Below are positions 39,279 to 48,921 of a DNA stretch of 64,000 bases, in pieces. The DNA is taken from assembly GCF_900112935.1 (NCBI RefSeq), contig NZ_FONM01000006.1, positions 1-64,000 of the forward strand. Reading direction: 5' to 3'. This DNA is from Trichococcus pasteurii. Its GTDB lineage: Bacteria; Bacillota; Bacilli; Lactobacillales; Aerococcaceae. Each line of letters opens with the position of its first letter. Within the stretch, counting starts at the first letter, position 1. Both the position numbers and the translations under genes were made by a program. The notes under the pieces are model-generated. The model ran no database searches, was not told the origin of the DNA, and worked only from the letters and a program-made list of their open reading frames with translations.

Positions 39279-40199
39279 TCAGACGTTCACTGCCATCTCC
39301 TCATCCGCATTCAGCAACAACTGGTACAGCGCCCCCAACAGATTCGCATCATTCAGGAAGCGGCAGCTGTCGATCTCAACTTCAGTCAAGGTGTTCGCCA
39401 GGAAAGGCAATTCTGCGCGGATGGCGCGGTATTGTTTCCGGATTTCTTCGGTAACGATCGGCTGGGCGCTGATCCCGCCGCCGATGACGATCTTTTCGAG
39501 ATCAAGGATTGCCTGGACGTTGCAGATCATATAAGCGATTTCCCTGGCAAAGGCTTCGAAAATCGGATAGACGCTCGGGTCTTTTTGATTGATCGCTTCG
39601 AAGGCAGCAGCGCCGTCCTTCGTGTCCTCGGTCCCCAATTCCAGGTTCACCTTCTTGACGAGTCCAACAGCCGAACCGGTCATGCCGTACATATCTTCAA
39701 AGTTTGGCTTACCTGACTGCTTCATCATGAAGCTCAATTCGCCAGCCTGGAAATTCTTGCCTTGATAGAGTTTGCCGTCAAGGATCAGTCCGCCGCCGAT
39801 GCCGGTTCCGAGCACAAGCGCCAAGCCGTTCTCGATGCCATTGAGATTGCCGAGCCAAAGCTCCGACAACGCTGCAGCCTTCCCGTCATTGATGACGGAA
39901 ACCGGCACATCAAATTTCGGCTGGAATTCATCGATGAAGGAAATACCGTCCAAGAAAGGCAACGCTCCGCCGAAGGAAATCATGCCTGTTTCCGTGTCGA
40001 TTTTCCCCGGACAACTGAAGGCGATCCCGCGAATCTCATCCAGAACAAGTTCGATTTCATTTTCCAATGTGGCGATGAATGCGCCGTATTCGTGCGGCGT
40101 GCGCACTTGTTTCTTGGACTGGATCTGACCGGAATGGTCGATCAGAGCCAATTTGATGTTCGTGCCGCCGATGTCGATGCTTAAGTAGTTTGATTTCAA
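39279..40199 (-). CDS. ROK-family sugar kinase
   Basis: A 306-residue kinase: ATP motif DIGGTNIKLALID at the start, catalytic INDGKAAAL (Asp), GTGIGGGLILDG. The usual ROK zinc motif (CxCGxxGC) is absent, replaced by DMYGMTGSAVGL. The substrate may be glucose, another hexose or a disaccharide. The TTG start overlaps the TGA of the araC gene, so it is translationally coupled as the last gene of the arabinoside operon. Confidence 0.85.
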   Translation of the reverse strand: MKSNYLSIDIGGTNIKLALIDHSGQIQSKKQVRTPHEYGAFIATLENEIELVLDEIRGIAFSCPGKIDTETGMISFGGALPFLDGISFIDEFQPKFDVPVSVINDGKAAALSELWLGNLNGIENGLALVLGTGIGGGLILDGKLYQGKNFQAGELSFMMKQSGKPNFEDMYGMTGSAVGLVKKVNLELGTEDTKDGAAAFEAINQKDPSVYPIFEAFAREIAYMICNVQAILDLEKIVIGGGISAQPIVTEEIRKQYRAIRAELPFLANTLTEVEIDSCRFLNDANLLGALYQLLLNADEEMAVNV

Positions 40200-41358
40200 T
40201 ACTCATTCTGTCCCTTCTTTATGCCATTTTTCAGACGAAATTTATTGGGAGTTATTTGATATTTCCTTTTGAATACATTTCCGAAATGGCTTTGGCTGGA
40301 GAAAGCCAAAAAGTTAGCGATTTCATCAATTGTGTAAGTCGAGTAAAGCAATAAATTCTCAGCCATCTTCAATTTTTCTTCGACAACAAATTCATGGATA
40401 GTCATTCCTGTTTCCTTTTTAAAAATTGTCGATAGATATGCTGGGTCGTATTTAATTCTCTGGCCATTTCTTCAGCCACAATTTTCTCATGCATTTTTTT
40501 CAGGATGAGATTTTTTGTCCGGAAAATGAGAGGATTTTCTACTTTTATTTCTTTTGTCTCAGATACCAATTTCGTAAAGTAAATTTCGGCTCCACGTACA
40601 ATATTATATACTTCATTTTGTGTTTTCGCTTCATCTACTTTCAAAATATAGCTGTCGCTCAAAAGAAAAGCTTGCTCAGAATGGACGCCGCCTTCAATAG
40701 CCGATCTTGTGGAAATCGCCAATACGACGATACCTAAATTTTTTATTGAGCGCAATTCATCTTTCGATAAAGAAGCCACTCTGCCTGCATAACTCTCCTG
40801 AAAACTGAGCATCAATTTATCATGATTTCCTTCTCGGATACTGGCTTGTTCGCGTTGTTCCTGATCGTATGGATTATGCAGTTCACCCATTTCTTGATAT
40901 TGAAAAGCCGTTTCACCAAGTTTCTTAGAAATTTCTGCTTGAATGGAAGATTCATCCATGGATGAAGAAAGAATATCAAATATAGAAATTTTTTGGTCAT
41001 AAAGATAGTCATAAAAAAGGGATACGGCTTCACAAATCGTTTCCAGATCAGCATATGAATGCCTTTGGATAATCTGATCGGCATGAGGAACCTTCACTCT
41101 TCCAAAAATAAAATAGCAGGATAGCTCCTCAACATAGAGGACTGCCGTATATAATAAGTTTTTGTCAGAAAAAGCTACAGGCAAAGTCATTTTATTCAGT
41201 TCATCATACATTTCCAGAGCATTACTGTCTTCTTCCAAGGAACTAGGGATCGCGTTAAAATCTCCAAACACATGTCTCAGCCTGTGATTACTATCGTACT
41301 CGCGAATCGGTACTTTAATTATTTTTGCCAAATGTTCGCACATGCTTTGATAATCCAC
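40196..41358 (-). pseudogene. AraC-family regulator, split by a one-base deletion
   Basis: Two frames make one protein. 40402-41358 encodes the sensor domain and the start of the helix-turn-helix (MARELNTTQH), then runs into a false end. 40196-40405 encodes the rest (MTIHEFVVEEKLKMAENLLLYSTYTIDEIANFLAFSSQSHFGNVF). Adding one T near 40438-40440 restores ...TTQHYLSTIFKKETG..., the normal AraC sequence. GTG start with AAAGGGGGG upstream. It could be a real mutation or a sequencing error. Confidence 0.85.
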
Positions 41359-41386
41359 GAATCCCGCCCCCCTTTAGAAGTGAAGT

Positions 41387-42579
41387 CTATTTTTGGTTTT
41401 CTAAAACAACTGAAGTATTTTTCTTAAATCCTCGAAGGAGAAAAACAAACGCCATCATCACGAATACGATTCCACCAAGTGCAAACGAAAAAGCTGTACT
41501 TGTATTTCCGACTAAATTGCCAAGCCATTGTACCATAAAAGGTGAGAAGAAGGAGCCGAGATTGCAGGAAACCATCGCCAATGAAATAGCTAAGTTAGTG
41601 GAATTTTCCGGAGCTCCTGGCAACAATATATCGTACATGTAAGGGATAAAGATGGAAACAACCAGCATTCCACCAGACAAGATAATCGTAAGTATCAGCA
41701 TACTGTTTACTGAAGGAATCAAAAGGTACACGATGCCGATAAGAATCAAAGCGACTACTGGAGTGAATTGCTTAAGAGCGCTTCGCACATGGCCATAGAC
41801 AAAACCTCCGATTGCCCCAATCAGGCTGCTCATTGTGAAAGCAGTTCCCAAAAACCCTTGATTCGTATAGTTCAATTCTACAATCAATGTGCTTGTTTTG
41901 GTGAAAATATTCATTATTAGTATGAAGAATACAAACATCATGATGCATGAGAATATGACCAAAAAGTTGACTCTTTGCTTTTGCTTGCTTGATTCCGCAT
42001 CATGATTGCTGACTTCTTTTTTATCAGCAGGCAAGAATAAAGCGACTAAAATTACGATCGGTAAAGTGAGGAAATAAATGAGATAAAATATTGCCAAGCA
42101 ACGTTAACCAGAATACCCGCTAAGAAAGTGGCCAGGCTGGAGCCTAACGTCGAAAAAGCTGTTTGATAACCCAACATTTTTTGTTGCGTTTCCCCATCAA
42201 AGTAATCGCCGATCAAACTAACAGCTAGTGAATTATAGATACCTGTTCCTGCCCCGAGTATAAATCTGGAAATATAAATGACAGAAAAATTTGTTGCAAA
42301 AACCGGAATAACGCCTCCAACAAAAGCCAATGTCAAGCCAAGCATGACCGTTTTCTTCTTACCGATTCCCTTGACAATAAAACTGCTGAGCAAGATAAAT
42401 ATCAGCATTGTGAAAGAAGGTATTGTTACCAAAGATTCTACTGTTGCGGGAGCGATATCGGGGAATTGATTTTTTATCATCGGCAAGGTTACTGAAATTG
42501 CGCTCGCCGCACTGAGCATTAAAGAAATGGATAGAATGGTTAACTTCAAAATACCAGCTTTATCTCTACTTTTAGTCAT
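41387..42579 (-). pseudogene. MFS sugar transporter, frameshifted in a T-run
   Basis: The N-terminal half (from ATG 42579; about 5-6 helices, SRFILGAGTGIYNSLAVSLIGDYF) and the C-terminal half (stop at 41387) lie in different frames. The join falls at 42085-42088, a run of four A on the plus strand; five would restore WQYFYLIYFLTLPIVILV. An intact protein would be about 397 residues and import the arabinoside used by the next gene. Its ATG overlaps the arabinofuranosidase stop. Confidence 0.85.
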
Positions 42580-44155
42580 TTTGCTTTTCCTCCCGATTTT
42601 CATCCAGTTTGAATTGAAGAACAGTAACCGAAGCTTTTGCAACTTCGAAGTCAATATTTGTTCCGTCAATTTCCGGCGCGACAGCATCCTTGATCTTGAC
42701 TTGTTCTTCAACTCCGAACTCGTTGTAATCATTCATTTTTTCAGAGCTTAAGACACTACCGGAAATATATTCGACTTTTTGGCCAAAGTTGATCGTCATT
42801 TTTTCGGAATCATCAGCGGAAACATTCACAATATTCACTGTCACAACATCATCTTTAACAGATGCAAAACTGTATATTTTTTTCAAATCTTCTTTACAAA
42901 CATTGCCTAAAGTATTTGTCTCTAAAGCCAGATCGATTTTATGTCCGCTTTTATGCGCTTCATACATCTTGAACACATAATAATTCGGCGTTAAAACGAT
43001 CTCATTTCCATTCGTCAAAAACAGTGAATTTAGGACATTCACGGATTGCGCTACACAGGCCATCTGCACCTTGTCGCAATTTCTATGGAAAATATCCAAC
43101 GTCAATGCTGTAGTGATGGCATCCCTCATCGTGCATTGCTGCCAAAGGATGGATGGTGTGGTCAAATCAATGTTATGCCAATTGCCCCATTCTCCGACAA
43201 TCAAATCGACATTAATCGGAGTAGCAAATGCCCCCTCTTCAACCGGCATCGCTTTCAACCCTTGCTGGATGAGAGTATATTGCTCTTCGATGACATCCTC
43301 CAATTCAAAGGAGCCCTTTATGACACGATACCAAGCTTCTTTACTGAATTCCGTTACTTTATCGGTTTCATCCGACATATTCCAGTTATAGAAATGCAGA
43401 TCATAACCATTGATCTTAGGTTTGCGATACTTCGCAAGTTCTTTGAAGAAGTCCTTCGTCCATTCAACACGCTCTTTCGGTTTGTTTCCATCGGGACCGA
43501 CTGCGATCATCTTCAGCTCTTGAGTTGGCGTTGTCCATGGCAGTCCTGCTCCAAAAAGAGGCATGGCACTTGTATGTTTGCGGTATTCATTTGCATATCC
43601 TTCAGCAGTGTAATTTCCGCCACCTGCCCAGCTCTCATTGCCGATTCCCCAGTATTCAACATTGAATGGTTCCGGATGGCCATTGGTGGCTCTTTCTTCC
43701 GCCAATGTAGTTGCAGTCTCACGATTTACATATTCCACCCATTCTCTTGTTTCCCGAACAGTTCCGGACAACATATTGATATTGAACCACGGTTTTGCTC
43801 CCACCAATTCGCACAGACGCATGAATTCGTGTGTCCCAAAATGATTGTTCTCCAACTGTTGGGTGCCAAAGTTCTCATTATAATATTTAGGACGTTGCTC
43901 TCTTGGGCCAACTCCATCTCTCCAGTGATACGTATCAGCGAAACAGCCGCCGGGCCAACGTAATAATGGTGGATTGATATCTTTTAAAGCATCTACGATA
44001 TCTTTTCTTAATCCTTCATAATTCGGTATGGCAGAATCCTCGCCAACCCAAATCCCATCATAGATACCGCTTCTAAGAAACTCCACGAATTGACCATGCA
44101 GATTCGGATTGTTTCTTTCTCCTCTGTTGCTTGCGTTAATAGTAATCTTACTCAT
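42572..44155 (-). CDS. GH51 alpha-L-arabinofuranosidase
   Basis: A 527-residue intracellular exo-enzyme. The acid/base Glu lies in VEYWGIGNESWAG, the nucleophile in LIVGEWGNWH, with LLRWPGGCFADTYHWRD near the N-terminus. It releases L-arabinose from arabino-oligosaccharides. ATG 44153-44155 (MSKI) follows GAGGG; an ATG two codons earlier is possible. First gene of the operon abf - MFS - araC - ROK. Confidence 0.9.
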   Translation of the reverse strand: MSKITINASNRGERNNPNLHGQFVEFLRSGIYDGIWVGEDSAIPNYEGLRKDIVDALKDINPPLLRWPGGCFADTYHWRDGVGPREQRPKYYNENFGTQQLENNHFGTHEFMRLCELVGAKPWFNINMLSGTVRETREWVEYVNRETATTLAEERATNGHPEPFNVEYWGIGNESWAGGGNYTAEGYANEYRKHTSAMPLFGAGLPWTTPTQELKMIAVGPDGNKPKERVEWTKDFFKELAKYRKPKINGYDLHFYNWNMSDETDKVTEFSKEAWYRVIKGSFELEDVIEEQYTLIQQGLKAMPVEEGAFATPINVDLIVGEWGNWHNIDLTTPSILWQQCTMRDAITTALTLDIFHRNCDKVQMACVAQSVNVLNSLFLTNGNEIVLTPNYYVFKMYEAHKSGHKIDLALETNTLGNVCKEDLKKIYSFASVKDDVVTVNIVNVSADDSEKMTINFGQKVEYISGSVLSSEKMNDYNEFGVEEQVKIKDAVAPEIDGTNIDFEVAKASVTVLQFKLDENREEKQND

Positions 44156-44399
44156 TCTCATCCCTCTTCCTTTTTGTAATCTCAATCAATTTCACTTGAT
44201 GAATTTATTCTAAATTTTTTGGAAGCCTTTTTATATCAAGTTCTTACTCGAAATATCATAATCTTACTAAAGGATTTAAAAAAATCACTGCAACACAAAA
44301 ATGGCTAGAGTTCTCCTGGCTACACATTTATCCTTTTATTCATTTTGTCGGAGATGAGATACCGGGCGCATATTTCTTCTCATCGGGGCTGATGGTTTC

Positions 44400-44526
44400 C
44401 TCCGGTTAGCTGTCCTTCTGCCGGAGGAGAACATCCCACAAGATGATTACCTCCGACCCCGGCGGCTTCGCCGGAGTACAGTCGCCTCAAATACAACCAC
44501 CTCCGGCCAACATTCCCTCATCGGAG
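44400..44526. repeat. Array R2 of 50-bp-period palindromes (CTCCGG/CCGGAG)
   Basis: Units at 44400-44426, 44451-44476 and 44501-44526, starts 51 and 50 bp apart; spacers of 24 bp differ. A decayed unit end (ctcatcggggctga) lies at about 44379-44392, matching ctcatcggagctga at 44518-44531. Same family as R1 and R3. It lies between aroF and the arabinofuranosidase gene (gap 44156-44608), just beyond the aroF terminator; the rest of the gap is AT-rich with no gene. Confidence 0.85.
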
Positions 44527-44566
44527 CTGACGGTTTCTTTCGGTGGCCGCCCCTTCGAAAACCCAA

Positions 44567-44596
44567 CACAAAAAGGCCAGGATTTCTCCTGGCCCC
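44567..44596 (-). terminator. Terminator of the DAHP synthase gene
   Basis: GGCCAGG-N6-CCTGGCC followed by five T on the minus strand. Confidence 0.85.
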
Positions 44597-44608
44597 ACAT
44601 TCATGCTC

Positions 44609-45637
44609 TTATGCGTTTTCTGCGATGTATTTAACCAATTCTTCTGTTTCTTCCCAGCCTAGGCATGGGTCGGTGATGGATTGTCCGAAGACTGTGCCAT
44701 CGTCATCTTGACGGCCGCCCACCAAGAAGCTTTCGATCATGAAGCCGCGCGCCAATTTCTTGATGTCGGCATTCCATGTACGGTTGAACATCGTTTCTTT
44801 GACGATGCGGATCTGTTCCATGTGTTTTTTGCCTGAGTTGTCATGGTTGGTATCGATAACGATGAACGGGTTTTTGTAATCGCCACTTTCATATGCTTTC
44901 ACGACTTTGACTAGGTCTTCGTAGTGGTAGTTCGGAACGTTTTCGCCGTAATCGTTCGTGCCGCCGCGTAAGACAACGTGCGCCAATGGGTTCGAGCTTG
45001 ACTGCACTTCAACACCATTATGGATGAATTTTTGTTTTTGTTGGGCAGCGTAAACAGAGTTGAACAACACTTTCAGGTTGCCGCTGGTCGGGTTCTTCAT
45101 CCCGGCCGGGTGATCGATTCCGCTGGCAACGAAACGGTGCTGTTGGTCTTCCACGGAACGCGCGCCGATTGCATGGTAGCTGACAAGATCATCAACAAAA
45201 TCCAGGTTTTCCGGGTACAACATTTCGTCAGCCGTCGTCAAGCCTGTTTCCGTGATGACGCGGTTGTGCAGACTGCGCACAGCAGCGATTCCTTGGATCA
45301 GGTTACTCTTGCCGGTAGGATCTTGTTTATGCAACAAGCCTTTGTAGCCGTCACCGGTCGTACGCGGTTTATTTGTGTAGATGCGGGGAACCATGAACAC
45401 TTTGTCTTTGACTTGTTCTTGCAGTTTCGCCAAACGACGCACATATTCCATTACCGCTTCCTCATCATGGGCGGAACAAGGTCCGATGATCAACAGGATG
45501 CGATCGTCTTTGCCTTCGACGATGTCGTGCAACTGTTTGTCGCGGGCTGCCTTCATCGCTGCTTGCTCAGGTGTCAGTTTGGATAATTCTTTGACTAATT
45601 CGAAATCGATTTTTTCACTCAATGCTTTGAAACTCAT
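44609..45637 (-). CDS. aroF: 3-deoxy-7-phosphoheptulonate (DAHP) synthase, class I
   Basis: A 342-residue AroG/F/H-type enzyme, the first step of the shikimate pathway (PEP plus erythrose 4-phosphate). IIGPCSAHD, NKPRTTGDGYKG, GIAAVRS, GARSVEDQQHR and DTNHDNSGKKH are intact. It is preceded by a T-box leader, so it is induced when an aromatic aminoacyl-tRNA is low. Gene symbol could equally be aroG or aroA. Confidence 0.9.
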   Translation of the reverse strand: MSFKALSEKIDFELVKELSKLTPEQAAMKAARDKQLHDIVEGKDDRILLIIGPCSAHDEEAVMEYVRRLAKLQEQVKDKVFMVPRIYTNKPRTTGDGYKGLLHKQDPTGKSNLIQGIAAVRSLHNRVITETGLTTADEMLYPENLDFVDDLVSYHAIGARSVEDQQHRFVASGIDHPAGMKNPTSGNLKVLFNSVYAAQQKQKFIHNGVEVQSSSNPLAHVVLRGGTNDYGENVPNYHYEDLVKVVKAYESGDYKNPFIVIDTNHDNSGKKHMEQIRIVKETMFNRTWNADIKKLARGFMIESFLVGGRQDDDGTVFGQSITDPCLGWEETEELVKYIAENA

Positions 45638-45663
45638 AGTAATCCCTCCATTTTCTCTTCAAC

Positions 45664-45952
45664 AAAAAAAAGCTTCGTCCATTCCAAATTTTCATTGGAA
45701 AGGACGAAGCCGTATAGACTCGTGTTACCACCTTTGTTCATAGACCACTCGCGCAAGTCTACCTCGATAGGTACATTATAATACCCTAGCGAAATAACGA
45801 ACGCTATCACCCGTCGCAGCCTACTTGATTTCAGTGCGAAGTTCAAAGATGAATTCGGCTATCTCGCATGTGTGCCTCGCATCGACCGGCACCTTTCTGG
45901 TCAGCTCAATAACTTACTACTTCTTATCATCACTTTTTATGTTGTTTCTCAG
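45664..45952 (-). ncRNA. T-box riboswitch of the DAHP synthase gene
   Basis: The minus-strand leader has the invariant T-box AGGTGGTAACACG (45722-45734) that pairs with the tRNA CCA end, then a terminator (GCTTCGTCC... /GGACGAAGC, T8; 45668-45712). Stem I upstream contains GAAC-UUC, suggesting a Phe (UUC) specifier codon; this reading is tentative. Confidence 0.85.
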
Positions 45953-45981
45953 AATATACTCATTTTTCAAGGAAATGTCAA
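45953..45981 (-). promoter_or_regulatory. Promoter of the T-box leader
   Basis: TTGACA (45976-45981), 17 bp, TATATT (45953-45958). Confidence 0.8.
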
Positions 45982-46026
45982 ATGGTTTTTTGAAAAAAAG
46001 TGAATGATAGGGTTTTCTTGTCGTAA

Positions 46027-47403
46027 TTAGTCCAAGTCTCTAGCGATTTCATCTTTAACAGTCACGCCTTCAGCTTCCAAGCGTGCGATTGTTTCAGCGA
46101 ATTGCGGCAAGTGTTTTTTGTGTGCGATGAACAATTCGTTCATGATTTTGATTGCAGTTTCGCCTGAGCGGATTAATGGGTTGATCGTGAATGCTTGTAA
46201 TGCAGTACCATAGTCGCCTGTTACAGCAGCTTCGATAGTCAGCAATTCCATAGCTTTCATCACTTGCAACCAGCCTTTTTCAGCGGTCGGCAATTCACCG
46301 AAAGCAACGTTACGAGCGCCTTGTGCACCAACGTAAGCCGTAACTTCGACTACGCAGTCAGCTGGCAGATCAGGAACAGCGCCATTGTTTTTAGTCGATA
46401 CAACGATTTGCGTGTCTTTGTTGGCGTAGATGGCAGCGATTGTTTCACAAGCAGCGTCAGAGTAGTACGCTCCCCCACGTTTTTGCAATTGCTCCGGTTT
46501 GTGATCCAGGTTTGGATCTTTGTATAATTCGAACAATTCAGCTTCTGTCTCTTTCACTTGTTGCGCACGCGTGCCTACGCCATTGAATTCTTCCAGACCG
46601 TGTTCCAGCATTTCTTCTTCACGGTAGTAATAACGGTGGTAGCCGCAAGGGATCATGCCCATTTGTTCCAATTGTTCTCTGTAGAACGGAATGTCATGGA
46701 TGTTTTTCGGAAGGCCTGCATCTTTGTCGAACATGGCATCGATCACTTTGTAAGTGACGTCGTTGCCTTTGTCGTCAGCGACTTTATGCCAGTGGAAGTG
46801 GTTCAAACCAGCAAATTTGTAGATCAGGTCCTCTTTTTCGACGCCTAATGCTTTCGGCTCAGTCATGGTAGCCATAACCGGAACGTTACACAAGCCCATT
46901 ACTCTGTCCCATTTGCCGTAGCGTACGACTGCTTCTGTTACCATGCCGCTTGGATTTGTGAAGTTGACCAACCAAGCATTCGGGCATAATTCTTTCATGT
47001 CTTCAACGATCTGCAAAATGATCGGGATTGTACGGAATGCTTTGAACATACCGCCGGCACCATTTGTTTCTTGACCTAGCATGCCATATGAGAAAGGAAT
47101 ACGCTCATCTTTGACACGCGCATTCAGTAAACCGACACGGAATTGCGTCGTTACGAAGTCAGCATCCTTTAATGCTTCTCTGCGGTCCAGAGTCATATGG
47201 ATTTTCACGTCGTAAGGGGATGCATCCCACATACGTTGCGCCATTGTGCCCACGATTTCCAGTTTTTCTTTCCCTGCTTCGATGTCCACTAACCAAATTT
47301 CGCGGATAGGCAGTTCATCGTAACGTTTGATGAAACCTTCCATTAATTCAGGTGTGTAGCTGCTTCCTCCGCCGATTGTTACAATTTTAACGCCTTTTGT
47401 CAT
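46027..47403 (-). CDS. GH4 6-phospho-beta-glucosidase
   Basis: A 458-residue NAD+/Mn2+-dependent GH4 enzyme (LicH/CelF type). NAD-binding VTIGGGSSYTPEL at the N-terminus, metal ligands Cys in GLCNVP and His in AGLNHFHW, catalytic NFTNPSG region. It splits phosphorylated beta-glucosides such as cellobiose-6-P by a redox mechanism. ATG 47401-47403 has GAGGAGG. It is divergent from its likely RpiR regulator. Confidence 0.9.
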   Translation of the reverse strand: MTKGVKIVTIGGGSSYTPELMEGFIKRYDELPIREIWLVDIEAGKEKLEIVGTMAQRMWDASPYDVKIHMTLDRREALKDADFVTTQFRVGLLNARVKDERIPFSYGMLGQETNGAGGMFKAFRTIPIILQIVEDMKELCPNAWLVNFTNPSGMVTEAVVRYGKWDRVMGLCNVPVMATMTEPKALGVEKEDLIYKFAGLNHFHWHKVADDKGNDVTYKVIDAMFDKDAGLPKNIHDIPFYREQLEQMGMIPCGYHRYYYREEEMLEHGLEEFNGVGTRAQQVKETEAELFELYKDPNLDHKPEQLQKRGGAYYSDAACETIAAIYANKDTQIVVSTKNNGAVPDLPADCVVEVTAYVGAQGARNVAFGELPTAEKGWLQVMKAMELLTIEAAVTGDYGTALQAFTINPLIRSGETAIKIMNELFIAHKKHLPQFAETIARLEAEGVTVKDEIARDLD

Positions 47404-47559
47404 TTGTATATTCCTCCTCGTTTCGTTTACAAGGTTATTATCCATCATGTAAATATCGATAACAAGGGTTCTGGGTACACTTCAAAACCTTTTTACAAAA
47501 TTCGTGCAAAATCTGCCCAATAATTCAAATTTTTTTCGCTTTTTGGGCTTATTTGAGCG

Positions 47560-47574
47560 AAATATCGTTTACAT
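47560..47574. promoter_or_regulatory. Weak cre-like site upstream of the GH4 gene
   Basis: On the minus strand ATGTAAACGATATTT matches the cre consensus with one mismatch. It lies in the 567-bp GH4-RpiR gap. Confidence 0.4.
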
Positions 47575-47616
47575 AACATTTACATTAATTTATAATTTTT
47601 GTAAATAGAATGAAAG

Positions 47617-47924
47617 GCTGAATGGGTTCGTTCAGCCCTGATTAAGGAAACACTGTGACCTAATCGGTCAAGTGTATCATGCCTCTAAGCGATTGAAATC
47701 GCAAGAGTCATGACAATTTAGGAAATCTGTCCGCAACGTTCCCTACGGTCACCTTGTACTGGGACTCTAAGGGATGAATCCCTAAAAGTCCCATGCAACT
47801 GAGCATCGAAGAGCGCAATATGCTAAGAGACTTCCTGCGTCAGCAGGTTAGTCGAATAGTATCCTTGGCTCGCAGAGACAAGGGGTTCCTTATTCTTCTT
47901 TCCGAAGGGCTAACCCGTGAAGCT
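47617..47924. repeat. Modular palindromic repeat, copy B (308 bp)
   Basis: The ends match copy A (gctgaa.gggttcgttcagccctga; tccgaagggctaacccgtg). It also holds the inner hairpin module of copy C (47669-47717) and two further hairpins (GGGACT...AGTCCC with ATCCCT; CCTGC...GCAGG). It spans most of the GH4-RpiR gap and ends 47 bp before the RpiR ATG. No protein is encoded. Confidence 0.8.
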
Positions 47925-47970
47925 GGACAACTTGTTAGTACAAATATTCAGAAAAGGAGGCACCCCGCCT

Positions 47971-48864
47971 ATGCTGATACGCGAAAAAATGGAAACCATC
48001 AAGTTTTCTCCGGCTGAAAAGGAAGTCGTGGACTACCTGCTGCGTTATCCGGAAGTGCTGGATGAGAAGACGATGCAGGAAATCGCAGCCGAAACCTATA
48101 CGCAACCATCCACCCTGATCCGCATCGCCAAAAAATTGGGTTTTGCCGGATGGGTGGAATGCAAAAAGGCTTACCAAGAAGAGCACGACTATCTGACCCG
48201 CAATTTCGTCGACATCGATGCCAATATGCCGTTCAAAGCAAACGACTCGATCATGACGATCAGCAAAAAGATGGCCTCGCTCGGACAATCGACGATCGAG
48301 GATACGCTCTCGCTCATCCACCACGATACCTTGCAGCAAGCGAAACAGATGCTGCTGAAGGCGAAGCATATCCAAATCTTCGCCAACAATGCCAATATGC
48401 TCATCCCGCAGGACTTTGCGCTGAAGATGAACCGAATCAAACACCACACTGCCGTCTCCACCATCAAAGGCGAAGACGTCTACACAGCCTACACCTGTCC
48501 AGAAGGCACCTGCGCAATCCTGATTTCTTACACCGGCGAAAGCAATGCGATGAAGCAGATAGCGAACATATTGAAAGCTGAAGGCATCCCGACGATCGGA
48601 ATCACGAGCATCGGCGACAACTATCTTTCGCGGGTGGTCGACTGCTATCTGCCGATCACCACGCGCGAGAAACTGTATTCAAAGATCGGCAACTTCACGA
48701 TCAACCTTTCCATCATCTACCTTCTCGATGTCCTGTACTCGGTCGTCTTTGCCGAAAATTACGAGGAAAATCTTGCCCATGTCATCCGTTTGGGCAAAAT
48801 TGCAGACAAACGGAAAACCAGTTCAGATATCATGCAGGAGAATACTGGTGCGGAAAAGACGTAG
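47971..48864 (+). CDS. RpiR-family regulator of the GH4 gene
   Basis: A 297-residue HTH_6 plus SIS protein (AAETYTQPSTLIRIAKKLGFAGWVECK; AILISYTGESNAMKQI). AAAAGGAGG precedes ATG 47971. It probably senses a sugar phosphate made or used by the divergent 6-phospho-beta-glucosidase. The repeat B lies where its promoter should be. Confidence 0.85.
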   Translation: MLIREKMETIKFSPAEKEVVDYLLRYPEVLDEKTMQEIAAETYTQPSTLIRIAKKLGFAGWVECKKAYQEEHDYLTRNFVDIDANMPFKANDSIMTISKKMASLGQSTIEDTLSLIHHDTLQQAKQMLLKAKHIQIFANNANMLIPQDFALKMNRIKHHTAVSTIKGEDVYTAYTCPEGTCAILISYTGESNAMKQIANILKAEGIPTIGITSIGDNYLSRVVDCYLPITTREKLYSKIGNFTINLSIIYLLDVLYSVVFAENYEENLAHVIRLGKIADKRKTSSDIMQENTGAEKT

Positions 48865-48887
48865 CACCAACTAGAGTTTCTGGATAT

Positions 48888-48915
48888 TTGATAACTAGTC
48901 CGTCCGTGGTATAAT
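48888..48915 (+). promoter_or_regulatory. Orphan promoter upstream of a terminator
   Basis: TTGATA (48888-48893), 16 bp, TATAAT (48910-48915); no gene follows before the terminator at 48956. Confidence 0.65.
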
Positions 48916-48921
48916 GGCTTT

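Noticed and set aside
44340-44560. CRISPR array
   Set aside because: Repeats are degenerate palindromes of only three units with no cas gene nearby; spacer lengths fit but repeat identity is far too low.
47411-47428. Second cre-like site (TTGTAAACGAAACGA) at the GH4 ribosome binding site
   Set aside because: One fixed position fails and the place overlaps the ribosome binding site; not enough support.
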